Positions 51,176 to 60,486 of a stretch of DNA of 64,000 nt are shown in pieces. Below the pieces are notes generated by a model that was not told the origin of the DNA, did no database searches, and was given only the letters and a program-made list of their open reading frames with translations. Source of the DNA: Vibrio plantisponsor (lineage in GTDB: Bacteria; Pseudomonadota; Gammaproteobacteria; Enterobacterales; Vibrionaceae); the NCBI RefSeq assembly GCF_013041605.1, contig NZ_JABEQC010000002.1, positions 372,001 through 436,000 of the forward strand, in the 5' to 3' direction. The position numbers and the translations under genes are program-made. Every line of letters begins with the position of its first letter. Position 1 is the first letter of the stretch.

Positions 51176-51252
51176 TGGCGCTCCCGACAGGATTCGAACC
51201 TGAGACCTGCCCCTTAGGAGGGGGCCGCGCTATCCAGCTGTGCCACGGGAGC
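51176..51252 (-). tRNA. tRNA-Arg (anticodon CCT)
   Basis: A 77-base tRNA. Acceptor GCTCCCG pairs with CGGGAGC, the anticodon arm is GCCCC-CTCCTAA-GGGGC with anticodon CCT, the T arm contains GGTTCGAATCC, and CCA is encoded. Confidence 0.96.
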
Positions 51253-51305
51253 AGGGCTCTTATATTACTCAATTATTTGAATAAGTTAACCTCTGAAAAA
51301 TACTT

Positions 51306-52439
51306 TTAATACTGTTTGTGCATAACGTCGCCAATTTGAACACTTGAAAGCAGTTCTGGTTGGTCAATTACAAGTTCTGCATCGTTCTCGTAAACACGAG
51401 ACACCGTTAGAGTGATGTCGCTCTGTGTAACTTTGTTACGTGGCAAACCTTTCTGGTCTATGAACGCGCCTGTATGCCAAAGCTGAAGTTTGTCACCTTC
51501 TTGAACGCCATGAATACGGCCTAGATCCATGGTTATGGTGTTGCCAAATTTTGCGACAACTTCTGGAAGCGTAATTTTGCAGGAAATCTCTGATTCCAGA
51601 TCCAACATAATATTTCGGCTGACTCTCAGTAACATATCGCCATATGTTGAAGCCCAAAAACGCGCACTGCGGGTATCTATTTGGCTGGTTTTTGCAAAAG
51701 GCCAGCGAGCAACTTCACGGTAGTTTTGCTTAAATACTTCACTGCCAGTTTTGCCATCAAACACTTTCATTTCCAAAGCGAATTGACGGTTGATTACATC
51801 GTCTTGTAGAAGCTTTTGGTCGATGGTTGCTGTCAAGTCCGTAATCACTCCGCCAATGATGTACTGTGCGCCAGTATCTTGAGCAATCATTTTAATGCGT
51901 TCTGGGTTGCGAGCATTGATGTCATAATTAGTTGTGCCGACAGAGACAAAACTTCCTGACTCCTGAGCGATTTGACGGTTCACCACTTCAGCAAAATCAT
52001 CACCCAGACTATAAATCTGCCCCATGACCGCTTGTTGTGGTGATGCTAAATCAATATTGCCAACTAAGAAGGTCTTTTTATATTGGTTTTGCTGGCAACC
52101 AGTTGCCGAAGGATAAATATCAATACGAGCACGAATACTCATTACATCACTTTTGGAAATCGTCTCTTCAACCAGAATGTAACGGACTTCGTGGTTTGAA
52201 AACTGGTATTCGGTACGTTCCGATTCTAATAGCGGCATTAAATTGCTGATACTGCCAATATCTGCCCCGGCAAATTTTACCGCCTTATAAATGGCGTTTT
52301 CTAATGCATGGAGGCGGGCGGCACTTTCTGTCGAAACAACTGCGGCAGTACCTGTCACTTCATACCATTCTGCATAAGCTCTGGGTATGCTTAGTGTTAC
52401 TGAAAGTATTGAAATTAAACAATAAATAAATTTTTTCAT
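51306..52439 (-). CDS. flgT: Flagellar H-ring protein FlgT
   Basis: Periplasmic protein of the Vibrio H-ring that surrounds the LP ring and helps anchor the sodium-driven stator. The 377-residue product has a signal peptide ending AYAEW, an N-terminal domain with WYEVTGTAAVVSTESAA, a central domain with DTGAQYIIGGVITDL, and a C-terminal domain with LGRIHGVQEGDKLQLWH. It is divergent from flgO, the usual Vibrio arrangement. Confidence 0.94.
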   Translation of the reverse strand: MKKFIYCLISILSVTLSIPRAYAEWYEVTGTAAVVSTESAARLHALENAIYKAVKFAGADIGSISNLMPLLESERTEYQFSNHEVRYILVEETISKSDVMSIRARIDIYPSATGCQQNQYKKTFLVGNIDLASPQQAVMGQIYSLGDDFAEVVNRQIAQESGSFVSVGTTNYDINARNPERIKMIAQDTGAQYIIGGVITDLTATIDQKLLQDDVINRQFALEMKVFDGKTGSEVFKQNYREVARWPFAKTSQIDTRSARFWASTYGDMLLRVSRNIMLDLESEISCKITLPEVVAKFGNTITMDLGRIHGVQEGDKLQLWHTGAFIDQKGLPRNKVTQSDITLTVSRVYENDAELVIDQPELLSSVQIGDVMHKQY

Positions 52440-52453
52440 TATAATTTACCAGT

Positions 52454-52470
52454 TAGGTATAAATTTTGCT
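52454..52470 (+). promoter_or_regulatory. Possible sigma-54 promoter for flgO-flgP
   Basis: GG (52456-52457) and GC (52468-52469) are spaced by ten bases in TAGGTATAAATTTTGCT. It fits the minimal GG-N10-GC rule with a TTTGC -12 part but lacks the consensus CAC, so support is moderate. Confidence 0.45.
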
Positions 52471-52601
52471 TATTAATTCGTAGCTGATGTAGGTATCGCA
52501 TTTCTGAATAGTAGACGAATTTAGAAAAGCAAAGAGTGTTCCAGTTTCATCAGTGAGAGTGAAATGGAACCGATGCCTTAGTATATCTGGAGATGAAGAG
52601 A

Positions 52602-53237
52602 ATGAAAAAATGGCTTCCTTTAGTGCCTGCAGTTTTTTTGACTGCTTGTGCCTATGCCCCGATTTATAACGGAAAAGAGCCGTATTCGGGTTCGCAATTT
52701 ATGTTGATGGAGAGCCCAAGACATACTTTGGATTTCTTCGTAGAGAGCATGACTGAAGATTTAATGATATCGAACACGAGTATCACAGCTCGTAATGCTA
52801 TTGCCGTGACCTCATTTGTTGATCTGCAAAATATGGATGCAACAAACTGGTTGGGTAATTCGGTATCTGAAGGCTTTATTTATCAGTTCCAACGCCGTGG
52901 TTTCAAGGTTGTTGACTATAAAACCACAGGGACGATTCAAGTCACGCAGCAAGGTGACTTCGCCTTTAGCCGTGACTGGAAAGACTTAGCTCAAGAGCAA
53001 GAAATCCAATATGTGTTAACTGGCACTATGCTTCGTCAAGATGGTGGCGTTTTGGTTAATGCTCGTGTTGTTGGTTTGCAATCTCGTATTGTTGTAGCAA
53101 CTGCACAAGGTTTCTTACCTGCTGATCGCATCGGTAGAGATTTAGATACCTTGAACAGCATGCGTACTCAAGATGGTGTTCTGATTCGTTCTGATCCAAC
53201 GATGAAGCAACCTTATACAGTCATTCTGCGTCCATAG
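52602..53237 (+). CDS. flgO: Flagellar outer-membrane lipoprotein FlgO
   Basis: H-ring associated outer-membrane lipoprotein. From ATG 52602 (GGAG ten bases upstream) the 211-residue protein reads MKKWLPLVPAVFLTACAYAP with lipobox LTAC. AITSF-type core AIAVTSFVDLQNMDATNWLG and YVLTGTMLRQDGGVLVNARV mark a FlgO domain. ATG 52593 is rejected because GGAG abuts it. It is in an operon with flgP ten bases later. Confidence 0.92.
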   Translation: MKKWLPLVPAVFLTACAYAPIYNGKEPYSGSQFMLMESPRHTLDFFVESMTEDLMISNTSITARNAIAVTSFVDLQNMDATNWLGNSVSEGFIYQFQRRGFKVVDYKTTGTIQVTQQGDFAFSRDWKDLAQEQEIQYVLTGTMLRQDGGVLVNARVVGLQSRIVVATAQGFLPADRIGRDLDTLNSMRTQDGVLIRSDPTMKQPYTVILRP

Positions 53238-53246
53238 GAGTTTATA

Positions 53247-53681
53247 ATGAAACAATGGTTATTGGTCCTAGTGACATCGTTAGTAATGATGGGCTGTCAG
53301 CCTCTTCAAACAACAAGAGCGGATGATTGGCTAACGGCGGTTGGATACGCAAGTATCAGTGAGCAAAAAGGCCGTGATGTTGAAGAAAAGAGCGTACGAG
53401 CAATGCGAGCTTCAAAAATTGATGCTTACCGCGAGTTGGCTGAACAAGTGTATGGTATGCGTGTTAGCGGCCGTGCTGAGCTAAGCGATCAGCGTCTTGG
53501 TACTGAACGTACTAGCGGTGAAGTTGATGGTGTTATCCGTGGTGCTGAAGTGGTTCGCAGCTATAAAGTTGGCGACAGCTATGTAACGGAATTACGTCTA
53601 GATATTAATAAAATGAATATGCTTCGTGATTACGGTGAAGTTCAGCAGGTACCAGAAAAACGTCAGCAAACTTTGTTCTAA
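53247..53681 (+). CDS. flgP: Flagellar outer-membrane lipoprotein FlgP
   Basis: Lipoprotein that forms the outer H-ring in vibrios. The 144-residue product has lipobox MMGC at cysteine 17, followed by WLTAVGYASISEQKG and RASKIDAYRELAEQVYGM, typical of the LPP20/FlgP family. It shares a message with flgO and ends at a terminator. Confidence 0.92.
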   Translation: MKQWLLVLVTSLVMMGCQPLQTTRADDWLTAVGYASISEQKGRDVEEKSVRAMRASKIDAYRELAEQVYGMRVSGRAELSDQRLGTERTSGEVDGVIRGAEVVRSYKVGDSYVTELRLDINKMNMLRDYGEVQQVPEKRQQTLF

Positions 53682-53745
53682 CTATCTGTGAATTAGTTAT
53701 TCTCGTTTTAATTATCACTCTCCAGATACTTAAAATCGGCATACG

Positions 53746-53773
53746 AAAAAGCGGCAAATATTGCCGCTTTTCT
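53746..53773. terminator. Bidirectional terminator between flgP and flgN
   Basis: AAAAAGCGGCAA-ATA-TTGCCGCTTTT. Confidence 0.9.
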
Positions 53774-53821
53774 GTTTTCTATCTTCTGTTTCAATTGCCG
53801 TCTGTCGCGAAGACGTGTTAG

Positions 53822-54247
53822 TTACGCCTTAAGGTTGGTACCTAATGTCGAAACGGATTGAGTGCGGCCAGTTGCGCTATAAGTCATGCCTACTTTGCCC
53901 AAGCTTTGCTGCATCATGTTATTGAGCTTATTAAAGCTTAGTTGTGCGCGATTCAGCGCTTCGCCATTAATCAAGTTGGCTTGTTGGCAGTCGTGAATAA
54001 CAGAACGAATTTGATTGGTTAACTCATTGAGGTAGCTATCCTCTGTCAGGCTCGAGACATGAGGATGAGCAGCAATTCGTTGATCTGTCGTTTGCAGTTG
54101 GTTAACCAAAATGGTTTTCTGTTTGGCAAGCGCTTCGATATCCGTAGATACACGAGAAGTAATTGCGATTTTCTCTTTTTCCAACAGCACCGATAAATCT
54201 TGTGCGTTTTTAAGTTGGAACTCGATCAAGTCTTTTAGTGCTGCCAT
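53822..54247 (-). CDS. flgN: Flagellar export chaperone FlgN
   Basis: Chaperone for hook-filament junction proteins FlgK and FlgL. The 141-residue, mostly helical, glutamine- and leucine-rich protein with FQLKNAQDLSVLLEKEKIAI fits FlgN and lies 29 bases after flgM, the standard flgMN pair. Confidence 0.9.
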   Translation of the reverse strand: MAALKDLIEFQLKNAQDLSVLLEKEKIAITSRVSTDIEALAKQKTILVNQLQTTDQRIAAHPHVSSLTEDSYLNELTNQIRSVIHDCQQANLINGEALNRAQLSFNKLNNMMQQSLGKVGMTYSATGRTQSVSTLGTNLKA

Positions 54248-54276
54248 AACTTAAATTGCCTATAAACCGAACCGGG

Positions 54277-54597
54277 CTAGTTAAAGCCACCCAATTCTTT
54301 TTCAAATCTGATCATATTGTCGGCCAGTTTCTCTGAATCAACAACATAAGATCCGTTTGCGATCGCCTCTTTAATCGCAGCGACTTTGGCGCTGTCGAAG
54401 CTAGGGGTCGTCGTCATGTCGTTATGCAGTTCACCAATGGCCTTTCCTTGATGGCTAAGCGATACAGAATCTTGCTTAACAGCACCACGGGATGTTGCAC
54501 TTGATGTTGATGAAGATGCATCTGAATTAGAACGAGCAGGGGTTCGATTCGTTGTGTTTAACGAATGCCCTGAGCGTATGTTATCAATGCCTGCCAT
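54277..54597 (-). CDS. flgM: Anti-sigma-28 factor FlgM
   Basis: Inhibits sigma-28 (FliA) until exported through the completed hook. The 106-residue protein begins MAGIDNIRSGHSLN, has a serine-rich disordered middle and the sigma-binding C-terminal helices with KVAAIKEAIANGSYVVDSEK. A sigma-28-like promoter lies 38 bases upstream. Confidence 0.93.
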   Translation of the reverse strand: MAGIDNIRSGHSLNTTNRTPARSNSDASSSTSSATSRGAVKQDSVSLSHQGKAIGELHNDMTTTPSFDSAKVAAIKEAIANGSYVVDSEKLADNMIRFEKELGGFN

Positions 54598-54634
54598 AAA
54601 TGAGCCTTTTTTTAAATATGAATCTGTACTGTCA

Positions 54635-54661
54635 ATATCGACATGTAGAAGAATAACTTTA
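54635..54661 (-). promoter_or_regulatory. Sigma-28 type promoter for flgMN
   Basis: On the reverse strand TAAA (54658-54661), 15 bases, then GTCGATAT (54635-54642) against the GCCGATAA consensus. Six of eight -10 positions agree. Family knowledge supports sigma-28 control of flgM. Confidence 0.7.
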
Positions 54662-54709
54662 GCAATTTTATGGCTTCGTGACGAAATTAACGATTTTATT
54701 GCTAAGTAA

Positions 54710-55453
54710 CTAAAACTGAACGGTTACTTCGCCAATACCACTGACTTGCGCATCTATTATACGGTTAGATTTATCATTTTTCACTTTTATCTGTTCACCG
54801 AAGCTTCCGTCAGATAATGCTGTTCCTTTAGTAGTAATATTCATACCACTGGCGTTTGCTTGGATAAGTACACTGTCATTTCGGCATACCACACAGATAT
54901 CATTTTGTTCGATAACATCACCTAACTTCACGTTTTTCTTGGTTTTTGCTCCGACCACTCGCTCTATTGAGGAAAAACCTTGCCGTCTAAAGCGCAGCAG
55001 ATCTACCATACTGATAGTTATATCGTTTTCTGTTAAAACCTGTCCTCTGCTAATATGATTAGCAGCGGTAACCATCGGAACTCGCATTGTTAGGCGAACG
55101 GGAACATAGATTTTCCAGTTATCCGGTTCACATTCGACTAGTACGGTGATGTTACTAGCTGACGAATTACTGGATGACGATGAAGTTGTGAGAGTGTTGG
55201 GACAATCGGTGGCAAATATACGGTCATCGATATTTGCGGCACTCACTACGAGTTCGCCGCCTTCGGCGACCTCAACACTGTTCAAAACATGGTTTTCAGC
55301 GGCATTTTGAATCATTTTTACTTGTTCTGGAGTCGCTGCAAACAAAGAAAGACTAAAGAAAGCTAACAAAAAACCGATAGAGTTAAAAAAAATATTATAT
55401 AAAGCTCTACACTTAGATAGGGAATGTAGATGTAAACAGGTCTTCGGATGCAT
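54710..55453 (-). CDS. flgA: Flagellar basal-body P-ring formation chaperone FlgA
   Basis: Periplasmic chaperone for FlgI. ATG 55453 is chosen, with GAGAG upstream, giving 247 residues; the start at 55477 lacks a ribosome binding site. A hydrophobic signal segment ends near SLFAAT, followed by the SAF-domain region with HISRGQVLTENDI and TKKNVKLGDVIEQNDICVV. It is divergent from cheV, with 81 bases between the starts. Confidence 0.92.
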   Translation of the reverse strand: MHPKTCLHLHSLSKCRALYNIFFNSIGFLLAFFSLSLFAATPEQVKMIQNAAENHVLNSVEVAEGGELVVSAANIDDRIFATDCPNTLTTSSSSSNSSASNITVLVECEPDNWKIYVPVRLTMRVPMVTAANHISRGQVLTENDITISMVDLLRFRRQGFSSIERVVGAKTKKNVKLGDVIEQNDICVVCRNDSVLIQANASGMNITTKGTALSDGSFGEQIKVKNDKSNRIIDAQVSGIGEVTVQF

Positions 55454-55534
55454 TGTTCGTGTCTCTCGTTTCTTCATAGCGTGTAGTAGACTACCACTTT
55501 TTTATGAACATAAGTTTGAGATGGAGATGTGCTT

Positions 55535-56461
55535 ATGACGGGTATTCTTGATTCTGTGAATCAGCGTACGCAACTTGTCGGCCAAAACCGACTAGAATTA
55601 CTGACTTTCCGTCTTAACGGACACCAACGTTATGGCATTAACGTTTTTAAAGTCAAAGAAGTTCTACAATGTCCTAAATTGACTGCTATGCCTAACTTGC
55701 ATCACCTAGTTAAAGGTGTTGCTCATATTCGTGGTCAAACGCTTTCTGTTATTGATTTAAGCTTGGCTATCGGTGGCCGTCCTACTCAAGATGTTCAAAA
55801 AAGTTTTGTTGTCATCGCGGAATTTAACCGTACAACTCAAGCTTTTTTAGTAAGCTCGGTTGAACGTATAATCAATATGCACTGGGAAGCTATTCTGCCT
55901 CCGCCTGAAGGTGCAGGTAAAGCAAACTACCTTACAGCAGTAACCAATATTGATAACGAACTGGTTGAAATTCTCGACGTAGAAAAGATCCTTGCAGAAA
56001 TCGCACCAGTTAACGAAGAGATGGATGCTAGTATCGGTCATGATATTGCGGAAGCTGAACAAGAAAAGGCGATTGTTCGTCGTATTTTAATTGCAGACGA
56101 CTCGACAGTAGCTCGTAAGCAGGTTCAGAGAGCAATTGAATCAATCGGCTTTGAATGTATTTTGACCAAAGACGGTAAGGATGCATATCAAAAGCTGTTA
56201 GAAATGGCAAAAGAAGGTAGTATTTATGACCAGATTTCTTTGGTTATTTCGGACATTGAAATGCCAGAGATGGATGGCTACACCTTAACGGCAGAAATAC
56301 GCCGACATAATGAATTAAAAGATCTCTACGTTATACTGCACTCATCACTGAGTGGGGTATTTAACCAAGCTATGGTTGAACGAGTAGGTGCGAACGCATT
56401 TATCGCTAAGTTTAACCCTGACGAGCTTGGTAATGCGGTGAAGGCTGCGCTAGTAAAATAA
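55535..56461 (+). CDS. cheV: Chemotaxis protein CheV
   Basis: CheW-receiver fusion that couples receptors to CheA with adaptation. The 308-residue protein has a CheW domain to about 165 (LLTFRLNGHQRYGINVFKVK, GVAHIRGQTLSVIDLSLAIG) and a response-regulator domain with ILIADDSTVARK and the phospho-acceptor aspartate in VISDIEMPEMDGY. ATG 55535 lies seven bases from GGAGA; a GTG six bases earlier is possible. Confidence 0.95.
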   Translation: MTGILDSVNQRTQLVGQNRLELLTFRLNGHQRYGINVFKVKEVLQCPKLTAMPNLHHLVKGVAHIRGQTLSVIDLSLAIGGRPTQDVQKSFVVIAEFNRTTQAFLVSSVERIINMHWEAILPPPEGAGKANYLTAVTNIDNELVEILDVEKILAEIAPVNEEMDASIGHDIAEAEQEKAIVRRILIADDSTVARKQVQRAIESIGFECILTKDGKDAYQKLLEMAKEGSIYDQISLVISDIEMPEMDGYTLTAEIRRHNELKDLYVILHSSLSGVFNQAMVERVGANAFIAKFNPDELGNAVKAALVK

Positions 56462-56471
56462 AGAGAAATGA

Positions 56472-57299
56472 ATGACTGCTATTACTATAAGCGATCAAGA
56501 ATATCGCGACTTTTGCCGATTTCTGGAATCTCAATGCGGTATCGTATTGGGAGACAGCAAACAGTACTTGGTGAGAAGTCGTCTCAGTCCACTTGTAACT
56601 AAATATAAGTTGGCTAGTTTATCTGATCTGTTGCGTGATGTCGTAACAGGGAGAAATCGTGATTTGCGTGTGGCAGCAGTTGATGCGATGACAACCAACG
56701 AAACCTTATGGTTTCGTGATACGTATCCGTTTACTGTGCTTGCTGAGCGTTTACTGCCGGAAATGGCGGCAAAAAAACGCCCTATCAAAATCTGGTCGGC
56801 GGCGAGTTCTTCAGGTCAAGAGCCGTATTCAATGGCAATGACCATTCTTGAAACTCAACAGCGTCGCCCTGGTTTGCTTCCAAGCGTATCGATCACGGCA
56901 ACGGATATCTCAGCAAGCATGCTGGATATGTGTCGTGCCGGTGTGTATGACAATCTCGCCTTGGGGCGAGGGTTGTCTCTTGAGCGCCGGCGTGCATTCT
57001 TTGAGGATGCAGGTGATGGACGCATGAAGGTTAAAGATAGCCTCAAACGTCTGGTGAACTTCCGTCCGCAAAACTTAATGGAAAGTTATGCGTTGCTTGG
57101 TAAGTTCGACATCATTTTCTGTCGAAATGTATTGATTTACTTTTCGCCAGATATGAAAGCGAAAGTGTTGAATCAGATGGCGAACAACCTAAATCCCGGT
57201 GGTTATCTGTTGCTCGGTGCATCAGAGTCTTTAACCGGATTAACGGACAAGTTTGAAATGGTGCGTTGTAACCCAGGCATCATCTATAAGCTCAAATAA
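56472..57299 (+). CDS. cheR: Chemotaxis protein methyltransferase CheR
   Basis: SAM-dependent methylation of receptor glutamates. The 275-residue protein has the N-terminal helical domain with TNETLWFRD and the SAM motif IWSAASSSGQEPYSMAM, ISITATDIS-type residues and FDIIFCRNVLIYF. It starts ten bases after cheV; both end at the terminator before flgB. Confidence 0.96.
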   Translation: MTAITISDQEYRDFCRFLESQCGIVLGDSKQYLVRSRLSPLVTKYKLASLSDLLRDVVTGRNRDLRVAAVDAMTTNETLWFRDTYPFTVLAERLLPEMAAKKRPIKIWSAASSSGQEPYSMAMTILETQQRRPGLLPSVSITATDISASMLDMCRAGVYDNLALGRGLSLERRRAFFEDAGDGRMKVKDSLKRLVNFRPQNLMESYALLGKFDIIFCRNVLIYFSPDMKAKVLNQMANNLNPGGYLLLGASESLTGLTDKFEMVRCNPGIIYKLK

Positions 57300-57327
57300 G
57301 CCATAAGCTTCAAACCCATTATTTTCT

Positions 57328-57355
57328 AAAGCCCAGCCAAGCGCTGGGCTTTTTC
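57328..57355 (+). terminator. Terminator after cheR
   Basis: AAAGCCCAGC, loop CAAGC, GCTGGGCTTTTT. Confidence 0.88.
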
Positions 57356-57520
57356 TTTCCTTTCTGGTTCTCTGTTCTATACCTAAAGAGAGACATTCCA
57401 AATCTCTAAATTTATAAGTTTGCTACTGCCAAAAACGGCGTGCTTTTTGCAAACTGTTTTTTTGCAAGCTAAAGGTTGCAACACAAGAAAAGGTTAATTG
57501 TGAATTGGCAAATTTAAAAG

Positions 57521-57537
57521 TTGGTACGCTAATTGCT
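57521..57537 (+). promoter_or_regulatory. Sigma-54 promoter of flgB
   Basis: TTGGTACGCTAATTGCT has GG (57523-57524) and GC (57535-57536) ten bases apart and matches the TGGCAC-N5-TTGC consensus except at one central base. It is 46 bases before ATG 57583. Confidence 0.85.
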
Positions 57538-57582
57538 TTTAATCTATGACTAACGGTCAGTTCTTAATTTAAGAGGCAAAGT

Positions 57583-57978
57583 ATGGCTATTTCTTTCAAC
57601 AACGCACTCGGCATACACCAGCACACGGTGGGTGTTCGTGAACGCAATGCAGAGGTTATCTCTACTAACATTGCTCAAGCGAATACACCTGGGTTCAAGG
57701 CGAAAGGAATGGACTTCAAAAAGGCTTTGCAGGCGGCAAGTTCGGGGGCAAGCATTGGTCTTAGCCGTACGGATGGTCGGCACATTCCTGCCTCTACGAC
57801 TGTGACAGGGGAAATGCTTTACCGCGTTCCAACTCAACCTGACACTGGTGATGGCAATACGGTGGATGTGGATTTAGAGCGTAACTTGTTTATGCAAAAC
57901 CAGATTCGCCACCAAGCATCACTTGACTTCTTAGGAAGTAAATTCAAGAACTTAACGAAAGCAATTAAAGGGGAGTAA
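57583..57978 (+). CDS. flgB: Flagellar proximal rod protein FlgB
   Basis: Basal-body proximal rod subunit. The 131-residue protein has the SLDFLGSKFKNLTKAI C-terminus and the NTPGFKAKGMDFKKAL segment of FlgB. First gene of the operon flgBCDE; stop lies five bases before flgC. Confidence 0.96.
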   Translation: MAISFNNALGIHQHTVGVRERNAEVISTNIAQANTPGFKAKGMDFKKALQAASSGASIGLSRTDGRHIPASTTVTGEMLYRVPTQPDTGDGNTVDVDLERNLFMQNQIRHQASLDFLGSKFKNLTKAIKGE

Positions 57979-57983
57979 TTTAG

Positions 57984-58400
57984 ATGAGCTTATTTAATGT
58001 GTTCAATGTGACAGGTTCCGCGATGAGTGCAGAGTCTGTTCGTCTAAATACAACCTCAAGTAACCTTGCTAACGCGGACAGTATCAGCAGCTCAGTTGAA
58101 GATACTTATAAAGCGCGTCACGCAGTGTTCGGTGCTGAGTTGAGTAAAGCACGTTTTAACCGCGACCCAAACGTGCCTGTGAAAGTGTTAGGTATTGTGG
58201 AAAGTGATAAACCGCTATCAGCGGAGTTTAACCCTGACCACCCACTTGCGAATGACGAGGGCTATATCTACAAGCCTAACGTTAACGTAATGGAAGAAAT
58301 GGCTAATATGATTTCTGCATCACGTTCATACCAAACGAACGTACAGGTTGCAGATGCGAGTAAACAAATGCTGCTGCGTACGCTGCAGATGGGTCAATAA
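57984..58400 (+). CDS. flgC: Flagellar proximal rod protein FlgC
   Basis: Rod subunit of 138 residues, MSLFNVFNVTGSAMSAESVR with LNTTSSNLANADS, and the C-terminal EMANMISASRSYQTNVQV that is shared across rod and hook proteins. It is 17 bases before flgD. Confidence 0.97.
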   Translation: MSLFNVFNVTGSAMSAESVRLNTTSSNLANADSISSSVEDTYKARHAVFGAELSKARFNRDPNVPVKVLGIVESDKPLSAEFNPDHPLANDEGYIYKPNVNVMEEMANMISASRSYQTNVQVADASKQMLLRTLQMGQ

Positions 58401-58417
58401 GGATAAGGAGTTAGCGT

Positions 58418-59125
58418 ATGGCCGGAATAGATAACGTTGGTCAAAGCGGCTTGTCCTATGTTGACCAGCTGAAGGCTCTTCAAGATCAGAAGAAACCGAA
58501 TGAGACCACAGGTAAACAAGATCTTAAACAAGAAGATTTTCTTTCCCTGCTCACGAAGCAACTTTCTCAACAAGATCCTTTTAAGCCGGTTAGCAATGAC
58601 CAGATGATTGCGCAAATGGCATCATTTGCGACGGTTGATGGTATTGGCAAGATGAACACTCAATTTGAGAGTTTGAACTCGGCAATGACATCAAACCAAG
58701 CCTTGCAGGCATCGTCACTGGTAGGTCGTGATGTATTGGTACCAGGTGCTGCAGGCGTTAAGAAAGATGATGCAGGCATGGCGGCAATGGTTAAGCTTCC
58801 AAGTTCGGTAGAGAATTTATTTGTTCGTATCGAAGACGAAATGGGACAGTTAGTTCGTACTATGGACGTAGGAGCTAAACCGGCCGGTGACAACCGTGTC
58901 GAATGGGATGGAAAAGATCAAAACGGTAATCCATTGCCGGCCGGCAAATACAAAGTGAAAGCAGCTGGTCTACTAGATGGAACAAGTACTGAATTTGGCG
59001 TATCTACTTACGCTAACGTCAATAGTGTTCTGCTTGGTAAAGGTGATGGTAACGTACTACTCAATCTAGCTGGTTTCACATCACCAGTGAAACTTGCTGA
59101 AGTACTTGAAGTTGGCAAAGCATAG
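58418..59125 (+). CDS. flgD: Flagellar hook assembly scaffold FlgD
   Basis: Capping scaffold for hook polymerisation, removed on completion. The 235-residue protein has the N-terminal export part with QEDFLSLLTKQLSQQDPFKP, followed by the C-terminal FlgD Ig-like domain with VEWDGKDQNGNPLPAGKYK. Located between flgC and flgE as usual. Confidence 0.97.
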   Translation: MAGIDNVGQSGLSYVDQLKALQDQKKPNETTGKQDLKQEDFLSLLTKQLSQQDPFKPVSNDQMIAQMASFATVDGIGKMNTQFESLNSAMTSNQALQASSLVGRDVLVPGAAGVKKDDAGMAAMVKLPSSVENLFVRIEDEMGQLVRTMDVGAKPAGDNRVEWDGKDQNGNPLPAGKYKVKAAGLLDGTSTEFGVSTYANVNSVLLGKGDGNVLLNLAGFTSPVKLAEVLEVGKA

Positions 59126-59152
59126 AATGCTAGCTAGATAGGAGAATTTGGA

Positions 59153-60457
59153 ATGTCATATGTATCTCTTAGCGGTTTATCCGCAGCTCAGTTAGACCTG
59201 AACACAACCAGTAACAACATTGCGAACGCAAACACATTCGGCTTTAAAGAGTCACGTGCGGAGTTCGGTGATGTTTACTCAAGTTCTTTATTTACCAACG
59301 CTAAAACCACTCCTGGTGGTGGTGTGCAAGCGAATAAAGTTGCCCAGCAATTCCATGAAGGTTCAAGTGTTTATACGAACAACCCAATGGACTTACGCAT
59401 CTCTGGCACTGGCTTTTTCGCGGTATCTAAAGATCGCCTTATTCCACAGCAAAATGAGTTGACGCGTAACGGTGCTTTCCACCTGAACAAAGACAACTTC
59501 ATGGTGACGTCGAATGATGAGTTCCTACTGGGCTATCAAGTAAACCCTGATACTGGCGATGTGCTTTCTTATGAACCACAGCCAATGAACATTCCAGCAG
59601 AGTTTGGTAAGCCAAAACAAACGGCAAACATTGAGGTAGGTGTAAACCTTCCTGCAAACGGCGAGCTGAAAGATCCAGCGCTGTTTGACTACAATGATCC
59701 AGAAACTTACAACCGCTCAACGTCATCGACCATTTATGACTCAATGGGCCAGTCGTATAAGCTAACTACGTACTATTTGAAAGACCAAAGTCAGCCAAAT
59801 ACGTGGCAAACTTATTACACAGTGACAGACAAAGAAGGTGAAAAGCCTTTGAACATCACTGGCGGTGATGCAACAACCGCAAGTGGTCAAGTCGGTCACA
59901 CCATGAGATTTAACAATGACGGTACGTTGGCAAGTTTAAATAACGGGCAGCCAATTGTTTCTGAACCACTAGGCGCAAGTGCTAACCCGCTAAACCTAAA
60001 TGGCGCAGATGTAAACCAAACACTCTCCTTTGGTCTTGATTCAGCAACTCAGTTTGCCGCGCCGTTTGAATTGACTAAGTTCGATGAAGATGGCGCAACA
60101 ACGGGTTTCTTAACTAAGATCGACTTTGACGAAAACGGTAGCGTGTTAGGCACTTACTCAAACGGTGAAAACATCACCCTAGGCCGAGTTGCGTTAGTAC
60201 GTGTATCTAACGAACAAGGTCTGGATAAAAAAGGTGGTACTCAATGGGATTCAACTCAGTTCTCTGGTGACAAGATCTGGGGCGAATCAAACAAAGGCTC
60301 TTTCGGTTCCATCAACAACGGTACTCTAGAGCAATCAAACATTGATATGACCCAAGAGTTAGTGGATTTGATCTCTGCTCAACGTAACTTCCAAGCAAAC
60401 TCACGTGCGCTAGAAGTTCACAACCAGCTACAACAAAACATCCTGCAGATTCGATAA
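59153..60457 (+). CDS. flgE: Flagellar hook protein FlgE
   Basis: Hook structural subunit of 434 residues. Conserved ends are MSYVSLSGLSAAQLDLN with NTTSNNIANANTFGFKES, and QELVDLISAQRNFQANSRAL at the C-terminus. The variable middle forms the outer hook domains; length is ordinary for vibrios. Followed by a perfect hairpin and then by flgF with its own promoter. Confidence 0.97.
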   Translation: MSYVSLSGLSAAQLDLNTTSNNIANANTFGFKESRAEFGDVYSSSLFTNAKTTPGGGVQANKVAQQFHEGSSVYTNNPMDLRISGTGFFAVSKDRLIPQQNELTRNGAFHLNKDNFMVTSNDEFLLGYQVNPDTGDVLSYEPQPMNIPAEFGKPKQTANIEVGVNLPANGELKDPALFDYNDPETYNRSTSSTIYDSMGQSYKLTTYYLKDQSQPNTWQTYYTVTDKEGEKPLNITGGDATTASGQVGHTMRFNNDGTLASLNNGQPIVSEPLGASANPLNLNGADVNQTLSFGLDSATQFAAPFELTKFDEDGATTGFLTKIDFDENGSVLGTYSNGENITLGRVALVRVSNEQGLDKKGGTQWDSTQFSGDKIWGESNKGSFGSINNGTLEQSNIDMTQELVDLISAQRNFQANSRALEVHNQLQQNILQIR

Positions 60458-60486
60458 TACGAACTTCGTATATATGATCATCTGGT

